Assembly: GCA_035628875.1 (NCBI GenBank)
Contig: DASPIZ010000130.1
Span: 1-64,000, forward strand
Source: Ohtaekwangia sp035628875
GTDB taxonomy: Bacteria; Bacteroidota; Bacteroidia; Cytophagales; Cyclobacteriaceae
DNA length: 64,000 nucleotides
Direction: 5' to 3'
The notes beneath the pieces were generated by a model that did no database searches, was not told where the DNA came from, and saw only the letters and a list, made by a program, of their open reading frames with translations. Below, piece after piece: positions 45,673 to 54,495 of the stretch. A program made the position numbers and the translations under genes. How positions within the stretch are numbered: position 1 is the stretch's first letter; the number at the start of each line of letters is the position of its first letter.

Positions 45673-47190
45673 TTACTCGTATCCAGGATTTTGCTGAAGG
45701 TTCGGATTTGATGCCACCGCGACATCAGGAATAGGCATTATGTTACGCGTTTCATCGGTAACAGTGTTAAAGCCAAATTGGGTATTGTATACGCCAAAGC
45801 GTATCATATCGCTTCTACGCCATCCTTCTGTGTAAAGCTCCCTTCCCCTTTCGTCTAATAGCTGCTGTTCTGTAATTACACCGTCAAAAGCAGTAGCGTT
45901 CCGAAATGTTCTTAAATCATTCACCATCGAAGTAGCAGACTCAGGATCGCCTTTTCTGAAAAGCGCTTCCGCTTTCATTAAAAATGCATCAGCATAGCGG
46001 TAAAACACAAAGTGTGCTCCGTAATCCGGGAGGTACTTTAGAACGCGAACTCCAGTCACGTCACTATTTCCTGTTAATGTGGGAACCTCTTTTGTATAAG
46101 CAAGTTGTTGGCCCGAACGTGCAAGTAAAGGCTCACCATCCTCGCCATATTGGGGACCAATTAAAAATCCAAGACCAAGGCCATCCTCCGGAACAAAACC
46201 GCGTCGTTCTTCCTGGCCATCACCGGGTTCATTTGTTCCATCATCCGGACCTTCGAACTTAGCGTAAAACTCAGCCGTTGTTGCAAATCCATTCCATCCA
46301 TTCTGGGTATAGTGCAGTCCACTAAAGATTCTGTTTCCGGTACCGGCATCAGACGAAAATATTGTTTCTGAATCGCCACTATTTCCTGTAAGGGTCTCTC
46401 CCTCATCCTTTTCACCTTTAAAGATTCCGAAGTAATCTTCATGTAACGAAAATCCTGCGGCGGTAAGGGCGTTCACATGCGTAATTACGTTATCCATATC
46501 AGCAGCATCTGCTGTAGCCTGGCCTAAATACACGTGCTTATTGAGATATAATTTGCCGAGCAGAAAGTGAGCTGCCGCTTTCGTTGCTCTATTTAAATTT
46601 CCGCCTGGGACTGCATCCGGCAGTTCTGTCAATGCTTCCGTTAAATCTTTTTCAATGAAAGTTATTGCTTCTGCAGGTTCAAGTACACGAGGATCAATTT
46701 CAGCACCTTCATCAGCTTCCCTAAATGGAATCTTTCGCCAGATATCCAATATTTGGTACATATTAAAGGCTCTTAAAAATTTCGCTTCTGCTTCTTCTAA
46801 TGCAGTTTTAGTCGTAGCCGGGTGCAGAATCTGATTTGTTCTATAAACATTAGAATTTAATTCGTTCCATGCATTGCGAATAAAGAGGTGCGAAGGCGAC
46901 CACTGATGCGTTGCAAGAGATCTCCAAACACCGTTATCGCCCCAATCGGTACCACGAGTTGGGATAAATATCTCATCCGTCGTTGCTTCTTGAATAGCAT
47001 ACATATTTTCATGTTGAGATTGTGCTCTCAGATCTGCGTATGAAGTGATTAAAGCACCGGGCATTGGCACGCCAGAAAACTCCCCATCATCGATAACGAC
47101 AGAATCCTTCTCCTTAACCTCGAGGTCAGTACAACCGGCTCCAATAAGAACAAAACCAACCATCAAATATTTTATTATTTCTTTTCTCAT
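45673..47190 (-). CDS. RagB/SusD-family glycan-binding lipoprotein
   Basis: A 505-residue SusD homologue with lipobox GAGC (Cys20). The TPR-like scaffold is visible in ALEEAEAKFLRAFNMYQILDIWRKIPFREAD and ATKAAAHFLLGKLYLNKHVYLG. The C-terminal signature HFVFYRYADAFLMKAEALFRKGDP, LRTFRNA and the ending LLDERGRELYTEGWRRSDMIRFG is standard. SusD caps its SusC partner and captures the glycan outside the cell. It follows SusC by 12 bp. The ligand cannot be read from sequence; the neighbouring trehalase and GH13 enzyme suggest an alpha-glucoside. Confidence 0.95.
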   Translation of the reverse strand: MRKEIIKYLMVGFVLIGAGCTDLEVKEKDSVVIDDGEFSGVPMPGALITSYADLRAQSQHENMYAIQEATTDEIFIPTRGTDWGDNGVWRSLATHQWSPSHLFIRNAWNELNSNVYRTNQILHPATTKTALEEAEAKFLRAFNMYQILDIWRKIPFREADEGAEIDPRVLEPAEAITFIEKDLTEALTELPDAVPGGNLNRATKAAAHFLLGKLYLNKHVYLGQATADAADMDNVITHVNALTAAGFSLHEDYFGIFKGEKDEGETLTGNSGDSETIFSSDAGTGNRIFSGLHYTQNGWNGFATTAEFYAKFEGPDDGTNEPGDGQEERRGFVPEDGLGLGFLIGPQYGEDGEPLLARSGQQLAYTKEVPTLTGNSDVTGVRVLKYLPDYGAHFVFYRYADAFLMKAEALFRKGDPESATSMVNDLRTFRNATAFDGVITEQQLLDERGRELYTEGWRRSDMIRFGVYNTQFGFNTVTDETRNIMPIPDVAVASNPNLQQNPGYE

Positions 47191-47202
47191 AGTTTTTTCA
47201 CT

Positions 47203-50200
47203 TTAGAAAGTAGCGTTCAAACCGAATACAATTGATCTTGCTCTGGGATAAGCTGTGTAGTCAATTCCCAGCGAAGGAACACCATCGATATTTTTATCAA
47301 CATTAACTTCAGGATCCAGGCCCGAATAATCGGTTAAAATGAACACATTCTGTCCTGTTGCAGAGATCCGTATTTTTTTGATGAAAGAATCATCGGCTAG
47401 TTTAAAGTTATATCCGATACTCAGATTCTGCATGCGTAAGAAGTCTCCTTTTTCAAGAAACCGTGTAGAAACGTCAGGCGCATTGGCAACCGATTCTCCG
47501 GTTCCGATCGTACTCTTTGTAACATTTCTTCCTGCGTTGATTGAACCCATTGTAAAGAACGCGTTGGTAACGTTATTATAAATATAATGTCCAAACTGAC
47601 CATTCAGGTAAGTCGCCATATCCCAGTTTTTATATCTTAATGAAAGTGAAAAACCAAGATTGTACTTTGGGATTGGGCTTTTATTGACATAAATCTGTTG
47701 ATCTTCTTCTGGCTTATTTAAGCCATCATCACCATAGCCGGTAAATGGACGTACAAAATAAGTATAGAGTGGATAGTTATTGGCGATGCGCTGTGTGAAC
47801 GCACCGGTTAATCCCTGTCCATGAATTCGTCCTGTAGGCAAGGGTGAGCCATCATAGTTTTTAACCATGTTTTTATTGTACGCAAAGTTGAAACCTACAT
47901 CAATACCCACGTCGGTTTTATCAACTGCGACTGCGTTAATTGTAACTTCAATGCCACTGTTGATTACATCAGCCGGTAAATTTCTCCAGATAAACGCATT
48001 TGGCGCCGGTTGTGCAGAGATAGTTTGCATCAACAAGTCGGTGGTATTTTTTCTGTAGAAATCCAATGAACCATATAGCCTGTTTTGTAAAAAACCGAAA
48101 TCAATACCAACGTTCAACTGACTGGTTTGTTCCCATTTTAAATCTGGGTTTGCAAACGCAACATTACTTGGACCTTGTACATCAATGCGTCCACCCTCTG
48201 TCGCCACGATAGATAAAGCATTGTATCTTACCCGTCCCTGGTACAGGTTGTGTGGAATTTCCTGATTACCTGTTATTCCATAGCCTAGCCTTAACTTTAG
48301 ATCATCAAAAACATCAGGCATAAAATCTTCTTCTGAAAGTCTCCAGGCAAAGGCCGCTGCAGGAAAGACTCCGTATTTATTGTTCTCAGCAAATTTGGTT
48401 GATCCATCGGTGCGGACAGAGGCGGTAAATAAGTATTTATCACGAAGTGTATAGTTAACGCGACCAAAGAAAGACTGAAGTTCGTCCTCATTAGCAAAGG
48501 TTGATTCGAACATAGATTTTACTGGTATTGTTGGGAATCCCACGTGTTGTACAGCAGCAGTTGCCGGTGTAATTGTTTCGTAACCTATCGGGTCAAGCGA
48601 ATAAACAACAAGTGTAGTACCCGTATATGCATACTGTTGATAATCCTGATCTATATAGCTTCCTAATATCTCAGCCGATTCTCGCAGGTCTTTACGCATC
48701 TGGCTGTTTCTGTGATCTGAAAAACCCCAGCCCTGCCCAAAGCTGCCGTTATTTCTAAATTGCTGATAAGAGTATCCGGCAATTACATTAATTGAAGCAT
48801 TGTCAAACGTTTTTTGATAGGTAAGGAATGCTTCTAACAAATCACTTTCGTTTTCCTGATCACCAAAAAATGCCCGTCCATTTTCTCTGATGCCCTGCAT
48901 ATTTCGAAGGCTTGAAGAATATCCTGCATCTCTAAAAGATTGGGACCGGTCAAAACCAGTGTTGACTTTAAAATTAAATTCATCCGTGATATCATAACCT
49001 AGTGAAACATTGATCAACTGGCGATCTGTTTCTGTTCTATCATCAAAATATTTTGACAATGCTAACGGATTTGAGATATCACCCTCCATGACTTGTTCTG
49101 ATGTAGCTGGCGCCGCAGGGTTATACATAATTGCAGCGCCTATTAGATCACCTTCAAAACCGGCGGCATTGGTTATGGGTGCAGCCTGGTCGTTTACCCG
49201 GGAGACTAATATTTGAGTGGATAGTTTTAATTTTTCATTAAGGAACGACTGATTAAGATTTAATCGGCCTGTAACGCGTTTCATACCGGATTTCTTTATT
49301 ACACCCTCCTGATCATCTAAACTTACTGAAACGCGGTAATCTCCGGTCTTGTAACTATCAGCAAATGCTAAGTTGTGACTGTGGCTGAAGGCAGTGCGAT
49401 TAATTTCGTCTTGCCAATCCGTGTTTCCTCCTTTTTCAAAAACAGAAACATCGCCGCCTGTAGTCCCATACGCTTCCAGGAACTCTTGTGCGCTCAATAA
49501 ATCAAATTTCTTTGCTTGCTTTGAAATACTAAATGTTGCTGCATACTCTAATTCCGTGTCTTTACCCTTTCCATTTTTCGTGGTCACAAGCACAACACCG
49601 TTTGCCCCTCTTGAACCATAAATCGCTGTGGCGGAAGCATCTTTTAGAATGTCGATACTTTCAATATCATTGGGATTGATAAAATTGAGTGGATTCTTTG
49701 CGGATGAAGTACCCCGTCCAATATCTGCACCACCGGCTGAAATGTCACCGCCACTTAGTGGAATTCCGTCTACCACAAATAAAGGATTATTACTAGCGCG
49801 AACAGACGATGTACCACGTATCCTTAGATTAACCCCAGCACCCGGCTCACCACTTGATTGAGTGATTTGAACGCCGGCGGTTTTGCCCTGGATCAATTGT
49901 TCCGGAGACGAAATAATACCCATGTTAAAGTCTTCGGCTTTCACGGATGCAACGGCCCCTGTCGCATCTCTTCGGTTTACTTCACCGTAACCAATCACAA
50001 CAACCTCTGATAAGGCTGTCACATCGGCTTGCAGACTCGCATTCACCGTGGTTTGTTCACCAACGGAAACTTCCGTGGCACTATATCCAACAAAAGAAAA
50101 CACCAATACGGCGCCGGGTGAAACGCTGATGGTGTACGATCCATCTACAGAACTAATGGTACCATTGCTGGTGCCTTTCTCGACAATGTTAACTCCGGGG

Positions 50201-50325
50201 ATAGCGCTGCCATCGTCGGCGGAGGTTACTTTTCCTGTTACAGTTCTGCCCTGCGACCACGCGGTGGTGGTGATAAAGATGAGTAGAACCGTAAGATACC
50301 TGCTGAACAGATAAAATTTTGTCAT
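47203..50325 (-). CDS. SusC/RagA-family TonB-dependent transporter
   Basis: A 1040-residue outer-membrane transporter. A signal peptide (to about 25) and a CarboxypepD_reg-like domain (GRTVTGKVTSADDGSAIPGVNI to about 105) are followed by the plug (EVVVIGYGEVNRRDATGAVASV, PEQLIQGKTAGVQI, IRGTSSVRASNNPLFVVDGIPL, IESIDILKDASATAIYGSRGANGVVLVTTKNG). The large barrel ends with ARSIVFGLNATF. It imports oligosaccharides captured by SusD, powered by TonB. It is first in its operon and divergent from a SusA-like GH13 gene (253 bp between them). Confidence 0.96.
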   Translation of the reverse strand: MTKFYLFSRYLTVLLIFITTTAWSQGRTVTGKVTSADDGSAIPGVNIVEKGTSNGTISSVDGSYTISVSPGAVLVFSFVGYSATEVSVGEQTTVNASLQADVTALSEVVVIGYGEVNRRDATGAVASVKAEDFNMGIISSPEQLIQGKTAGVQITQSSGEPGAGVNLRIRGTSSVRASNNPLFVVDGIPLSGGDISAGGADIGRGTSSAKNPLNFINPNDIESIDILKDASATAIYGSRGANGVVLVTTKNGKGKDTELEYAATFSISKQAKKFDLLSAQEFLEAYGTTGGDVSVFEKGGNTDWQDEINRTAFSHSHNLAFADSYKTGDYRVSVSLDDQEGVIKKSGMKRVTGRLNLNQSFLNEKLKLSTQILVSRVNDQAAPITNAAGFEGDLIGAAIMYNPAAPATSEQVMEGDISNPLALSKYFDDRTETDRQLINVSLGYDITDEFNFKVNTGFDRSQSFRDAGYSSSLRNMQGIRENGRAFFGDQENESDLLEAFLTYQKTFDNASINVIAGYSYQQFRNNGSFGQGWGFSDHRNSQMRKDLRESAEILGSYIDQDYQQYAYTGTTLVVYSLDPIGYETITPATAAVQHVGFPTIPVKSMFESTFANEDELQSFFGRVNYTLRDKYLFTASVRTDGSTKFAENNKYGVFPAAAFAWRLSEEDFMPDVFDDLKLRLGYGITGNQEIPHNLYQGRVRYNALSIVATEGGRIDVQGPSNVAFANPDLKWEQTSQLNVGIDFGFLQNRLYGSLDFYRKNTTDLLMQTISAQPAPNAFIWRNLPADVINSGIEVTINAVAVDKTDVGIDVGFNFAYNKNMVKNYDGSPLPTGRIHGQGLTGAFTQRIANNYPLYTYFVRPFTGYGDDGLNKPEEDQQIYVNKSPIPKYNLGFSLSLRYKNWDMATYLNGQFGHYIYNNVTNAFFTMGSINAGRNVTKSTIGTGESVANAPDVSTRFLEKGDFLRMQNLSIGYNFKLADDSFIKKIRISATGQNVFILTDYSGLDPEVNVDKNIDGVPSLGIDYTAYPRARSIVFGLNATF

Positions 50326-50578
50326 ACGGATTTTTGGTTTGGGTTAATAATTGGAAACTAAATTGAACTGATACGGGCGGCTTATAGTCACCTTTACACA
50401 ATTCAATTATAAGGTAGGAGAAAAGCGACTAATAAGGTAAATAAAATGTAATATTTTTTGCCAGGAATCGAACCCGCAAACGTTCCCAAAAATAAAAGTT
50501 GCAAAAAAATGGGTAATACCTGCTTGGTTTTTTAATTTTTCATAATAATTGACCATCGCATAAAGGACCAGAAAAACC
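50326..50578. promoter_or_regulatory. Divergent control region between susC and a GH13 gene
   Basis: The 253-bp gap must carry both promoters. GCAAACGTTCCC at 50476-50487 resembles one arm plus part of the other of a LacI-type operator (GCAAACGTTTGC). TATAATTG on the minus strand (50404-50411) is one mismatch from the -7 consensus. No perfect promoter is seen and no regulator gene lies nearby. Confidence 0.35.
50459..50487 (-). other. tRNA/tmRNA 3'-end-like fragment
   Basis: On the minus strand this reads like a T-arm: gcgGGTTCGATTCctgg followed by CA. The invariant GTTCGA loop and four of five stem pairs are present. A complete cloverleaf is not found upstream, so this is not a tRNA gene. 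It could be a remnant of an integration site or a chance match. Confidence 0.3.
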
Positions 50579-52423
50579 ATGAAATTCACCTTTGCCGGAC
50601 TATCCCTACTCCTGGTTGTATCATTCCAAGCTGTTGCACAAAATATTGCTGTCTACCCGCCCAATTGGTGGACAGATATGAAACACAATACAATTCAACT
50701 TTTGATAAAAGGTGAAGATCCATCGTTCAATCAATCGTCTCTCTCCTTTGACTATGCCGGTGTGAAAGTCATCAAACAAACTCCCCTTGAACATGGTAAA
50801 TACTTGGCGGTGGATATTTCCATAGATGCCACTGCATCAGCCGGTGATATTATTCTTCAATTTAAAAAGGGTAAAAAGACACAGCGTGTACCCTGGCCGT
50901 TGAAACAACGGGATACAAACCGCAAATATGCGCAGGGCGTTACTTCTTCTGATTTTATTTATTTTCTGATGCCGGATCGCTTCAGTAATGGCGATCCTTC
51001 TACCGATCGCATCAGGGGAATGCGAGATCAATCGCTGAACCGTGACTCCATCTTTCATCGTCATGGCGGCGATTTGCAAGGCGTTATCAATCACCTTGAT
51101 TACCTGCAGGAACTTGGTGTCACAACTCTTTGGATGACACCTGTCCTTCAAAACGATATGCCTGACCGTACCGAACATGGTTATGCCATCACAAATCATT
51201 ATAAAGTAGAACCACGCTTCGGTGGCGATGCTGCCTATAAAAAATTAAGTGATGAACTTCACAAACGCGGCATGAAACTGATCCAGGATGCGGTGTATAA
51301 CCACGTGGGATTATACCACTTCTTCGTACAGGAAAAACCAACCAAAGACTGGCTGCACGAATGGCCAACCTACACCAATACAAACTATAAAGATCAACCC
51401 CTGCTCGATCCGTATAGCGCTGCCGTTGACCGCGAAAAAATGTCAAACGGATGGTTTACACCGATGATGCCTGACCTGAATCACAATAACCCCTACGTTG
51501 CTAATTATTTAATTCAGCATGCGATCTGGTCAGTAGAAGAATTTGGTGTTGACGGATGGAGAATAGATACTTACATATATAACGACATGGAATTTATGAA
51601 CCGCTGTAACCAGGCATTGCTGGATGAATACCCGAACATGACGATGTTTGGCGAAGCATGGGTTCACGGCGTTGTCAACCAGGCTTACTTCGGCCGTAAT
51701 AAACTTGATATCCCCTTCAAGAGTAACCTTCCCGGACTGGCGGATTTCCAAACCAACTTGTATGGTATCGAACAAGCCGTGAACGAACCTTTCGGATGGA
51801 CTACCGGTGTAAATCGATTATACTATACGCTGGCGAGTGATGTCGTTTACGAAGATCCGATGCAAAACGTGATCTTCCTGGACAACCACGATAAAAGCAG
51901 ATTTTTTTCTGTGGTAGGTGAAGATGTCGCTAAACAAAAAATTGGATTAGCCTGGTTATTCACGTGCCGTGGCATTCCGCAGCTTTACTATGGTACTGAA
52001 ATCCTCATGAAAGGTTTTTCAAATCCCGATGGCTGGGTACGACTTGATTTTCCCGGTGGCTGGCCTGGCGATAAAGTAAACAAGTTCACCAAAGAAGGAC
52101 GCACCTCCGAAGAACAGCAAGTTTTCGAGTGGACAAAAAAACTCGCCAACTTCAGGTTAAAATCTTCTGCGATAAAGACCGGAAAATTTATGCAATACGT
52201 TCCTGAAGATGGTGTCTACGTGTATTTCCGGTATGATGACAATCAAACCGTAATGTGTGTAATGAACCCAACGGAAAAAGAAATTACGCTCAACCTCCCG
52301 CGTTTTAACGAACGCTTACAAGGTTTTACCTCCGGACGGGAAGTGACAACCGATACAACCTATCCCCTACACGACAAACTTACCGTAAGACCAAAATACA
52401 TGATGGTGTTGGAACTGGATTAG
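50579..52423 (+). CDS. SusA-like GH13 amylase/neopullulanase
   Basis: A 614-residue secreted GH13 enzyme (signal peptide to about residue 21). The N-terminal beta-sandwich (22-115) matches the cyclomaltodextrinase N-domain and is followed by the catalytic barrel. All four GH13 regions are present: QDAVYNHVG (I), GWRIDTYIY with nucleophile Asp330 (II), MFGEAW with acid/base Glu359 (III) and FLDNHDKSR with Asp438 (IV). The C-terminal domain is short. It resembles periplasmic SusA, which cuts imported malto-oligosaccharides. It is divergent from susC and the only large plus-strand gene in the carbohydrate region. Confidence 0.94.
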   Translation: MKFTFAGLSLLLVVSFQAVAQNIAVYPPNWWTDMKHNTIQLLIKGEDPSFNQSSLSFDYAGVKVIKQTPLEHGKYLAVDISIDATASAGDIILQFKKGKKTQRVPWPLKQRDTNRKYAQGVTSSDFIYFLMPDRFSNGDPSTDRIRGMRDQSLNRDSIFHRHGGDLQGVINHLDYLQELGVTTLWMTPVLQNDMPDRTEHGYAITNHYKVEPRFGGDAAYKKLSDELHKRGMKLIQDAVYNHVGLYHFFVQEKPTKDWLHEWPTYTNTNYKDQPLLDPYSAAVDREKMSNGWFTPMMPDLNHNNPYVANYLIQHAIWSVEEFGVDGWRIDTYIYNDMEFMNRCNQALLDEYPNMTMFGEAWVHGVVNQAYFGRNKLDIPFKSNLPGLADFQTNLYGIEQAVNEPFGWTTGVNRLYYTLASDVVYEDPMQNVIFLDNHDKSRFFSVVGEDVAKQKIGLAWLFTCRGIPQLYYGTEILMKGFSNPDGWVRLDFPGGWPGDKVNKFTKEGRTSEEQQVFEWTKKLANFRLKSSAIKTGKFMQYVPEDGVYVYFRYDDNQTVMCVMNPTEKEITLNLPRFNERLQGFTSGREVTTDTTYPLHDKLTVRPKYMMVLELD

Positions 52424-52908
52424 TTCATGGTTTACGATTTTCGTTAATCGATGGAATTGTGCCAGTTGTTTGAGGTTTGATGTTTGATGTTTGAAATTTG
52501 ATGTTTGAAATTTGAGGTTGGTGCCCTGCTCCACTCGTTGCGGCTCAAAAAGTTGAAATGACAATTCATGCTAAAGAATTTTCGAACTGTTTGAAGAACC
52601 GCTTTGCTAACAAAATCAAAGCTCCGGACGAGCTAAAGTTTAAAGTTGCGTCACTTTTTTTTATGGCCTCACTCCTTCCTCTCTCCGGAAGAGAGAGACT
52701 TAGGAATCAAGAAACGCAATGGATTCACGAGATTTTTCAATCGTCCTTTTATTCGTTTTTCCTGAAGTTTACATAAGCTATGAATTATCGTAAAACCAAC
52801 CTCAAACCTCAAACGTCAAACCTGAAACAAATGGCAGTTACTTTTTAAACCATGAACTTTGAACCATGAACCGTGAACCATGAACCATGAACTTTGAACT
52901 TTGACCTT
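52424..52908. repeat. Three 7-bp repeat arrays between GH13 and kinase genes
   Basis: Three arrays in exact 7-bp register: 52468-52516 (seven units such as tttgagg, tttgatg, tttgaaa), 52800-52827 (four units, cctcaaa type, the inverse orientation of the first) and 52850-52905 (eight units such as ccatgaa, ctttgaa, ccgtgaa). The last ends 3 bp before the kinase stop codon. A 72-codon frame at 52558-52776 has no coding character. Confidence 0.85.
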
Positions 52909-54183
52909 TTACCCCGGCAACTGAACAAAAAAACTGGCCCCTTTTTTCTCTTCGCTTTCGCACCAGATTTTGCCTTGCATCGCTTCGACGAATTTTTTTA
53001 CGATCGATAAACCCAGGCCAGTAGAAGTTTCGTCGGCGGTGGGGCGCGCGCTTAGCTTTTGATATTTGCCAAATAATTTTTGCTTGTCACTCTCGGTAAG
53101 TCCGGGACCTTCATCTTTGATTTCGCATACAACTGTGCCACTGGATTTATGAAGTTTAATGAATACGTTTTTATTGGGCTGAGAAAATTTAATTGCATTC
53201 GAAAGCAAATTTTCCAGCACTTGGTCGGTGTATCCTTTGTCTACCTGCGCGGTAATTTTATCTGGCAAGGATGATTGAATCGATATGTTCTTTTTTTCCG
53301 CTGTCAACGAATACCTTTTCACCAGGTTTTCCACTAACGCCGAAAGGTCTACTTCTTCAATGGTCAGGTTTAATTTTTTCGATTCGATTGCTTCCACATC
53401 AAGGATCTTGGCAATCATATCAGAGAGGCGACCAGAACTGGCTTCCATCATCTCAATATAGTTCAGTGTTTCTTCGGTCAAATTCGATGTGGTGAGCTTC
53501 ATGATGCTTAATAATCCCTTGATCTGATTCAACGGACTTTTCAGATCATGCGCGACAATACCAATCAAGTTGTTTTTTTCATTGTTCAGGTTAAGCAGCT
53601 CCTTGTTTTTTTGTAGAATTTCATCCTTTTGCTTTTCCATGTCGCGGTGCATCTGACTAATCGTTTCGTTAGCCTCATGCAGGTAATCCGACTGATCCAG
53701 AAGTGATTCTTTCTGTAATTCCAGGGCTTCATTTTTTTCAACGAGCTCCTGGTGAATGGCTTGTAATTTCTGCGCCTGCTCCTGAATCTTAGCCTGCTGC
53801 ACCATCAACTCAGCATTCTTCATCGAGATCTCTTCATTCGCCTCCTCCAACTTATCGGAGACTACGAGCAGATCCTTTTTTTTGTACTCCAGTAAATAGT
53901 TATCGCTGGTAAGGTTGTCTTGTGCTTTATTGAGGTTTTCAATCTTGATTTCCAACCGACGTGTTCGCTTCTTCAACTCCTGTTGAAAAAATGGATACAG
54001 GCCTTCTGATTTACCTGAAAGCGTATCAAGCGTTTTGGCAACCTTAAGTTTTTCCTTCCGAATGAACTGAACAAGCTTTTGATCGGCTGTTTTCAATGCC
54101 AACGATTCAGCCTTTTCAAGCAACTTATTGACGATCTCCTGATGTTTCTTTATACTTTTTTTAAAGTCTTGAAATTTGTTCAT
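52909..54183 (-). CDS. Soluble sensor histidine kinase with long coiled coil
   Basis: A 424-residue kinase with no signal or transmembrane segment. Residues 1-205 are almost entirely helical and charged, a long coiled coil with heptad Leu/Ile (EEANEEISMKNAELMVQQAKIQEQAQKLQAIHQELVEKNEALELQKESLL). The H-box is IGIVAHDLKSPLNQ (His212). The ATPase domain has the N box (ENLLSNAIKFS), G1 EIKDEGPGLTESDKQKLFGKYQ and G2 TGLGLSIVKKFVE. It presumably phosphorylates a response regulator, but none is encoded next to it. It lies between two polysaccharide loci; a link to them is speculative. Confidence 0.93.
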   Translation of the reverse strand: MNKFQDFKKSIKKHQEIVNKLLEKAESLALKTADQKLVQFIRKEKLKVAKTLDTLSGKSEGLYPFFQQELKKRTRRLEIKIENLNKAQDNLTSDNYLLEYKKKDLLVVSDKLEEANEEISMKNAELMVQQAKIQEQAQKLQAIHQELVEKNEALELQKESLLDQSDYLHEANETISQMHRDMEKQKDEILQKNKELLNLNNEKNNLIGIVAHDLKSPLNQIKGLLSIMKLTTSNLTEETLNYIEMMEASSGRLSDMIAKILDVEAIESKKLNLTIEEVDLSALVENLVKRYSLTAEKKNISIQSSLPDKITAQVDKGYTDQVLENLLSNAIKFSQPNKNVFIKLHKSSGTVVCEIKDEGPGLTESDKQKLFGKYQKLSARPTADETSTGLGLSIVKKFVEAMQGKIWCESEEKKGASFFVQLPG

Positions 54184-54495
54184 TTCCAGCCATGGATGCG
54201 AGGGGTTAGCGAAAATACAGAATGCAACAACAGAATCACAATTCCAAGGATAAACTTATTCACAAAAACATGCACATCATAGATTGGTTGTTAAACAAAA
54301 TAAAAAGGTCTCCGTCTTTTCAGACATGAGACCTTGTTTAGGTTAATGAAAAAGGAATCAATTTGATTTAAGAAACATATCCATCCTTAAGTTTTGATCG
54401 TTTACGAAGTTTAAAGATTATTTCGATTGTAAACAATATGTAAATAATTTTAGGTTGTTCTTTTAAAGCTTAACCCCGAGCAAATAATTCGGTAA
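54184..54495. terminator. Intergenic region with stem-loop terminator of the GH13 gene
   Basis: An 8-bp stem aaggtctc/gagacctt (54305-54312 and 54328-54335) contains an inner gtct/agac pairing. On the minus strand it is followed by a T-rich run (complement of 54290-54304), so it can end the transcript of the upstream GH13 gene, about 160 bp past its stop. The remaining sequence is AT-rich without recognisable features. Confidence 0.6.

Noticed and set aside
52558..52776. 72-codon plus-strand frame between GH13 and kinase genes
   Set aside because: It crosses intergenic repeat-like sequence, has no recognisable domain and ends just before inverted heptamer arrays.
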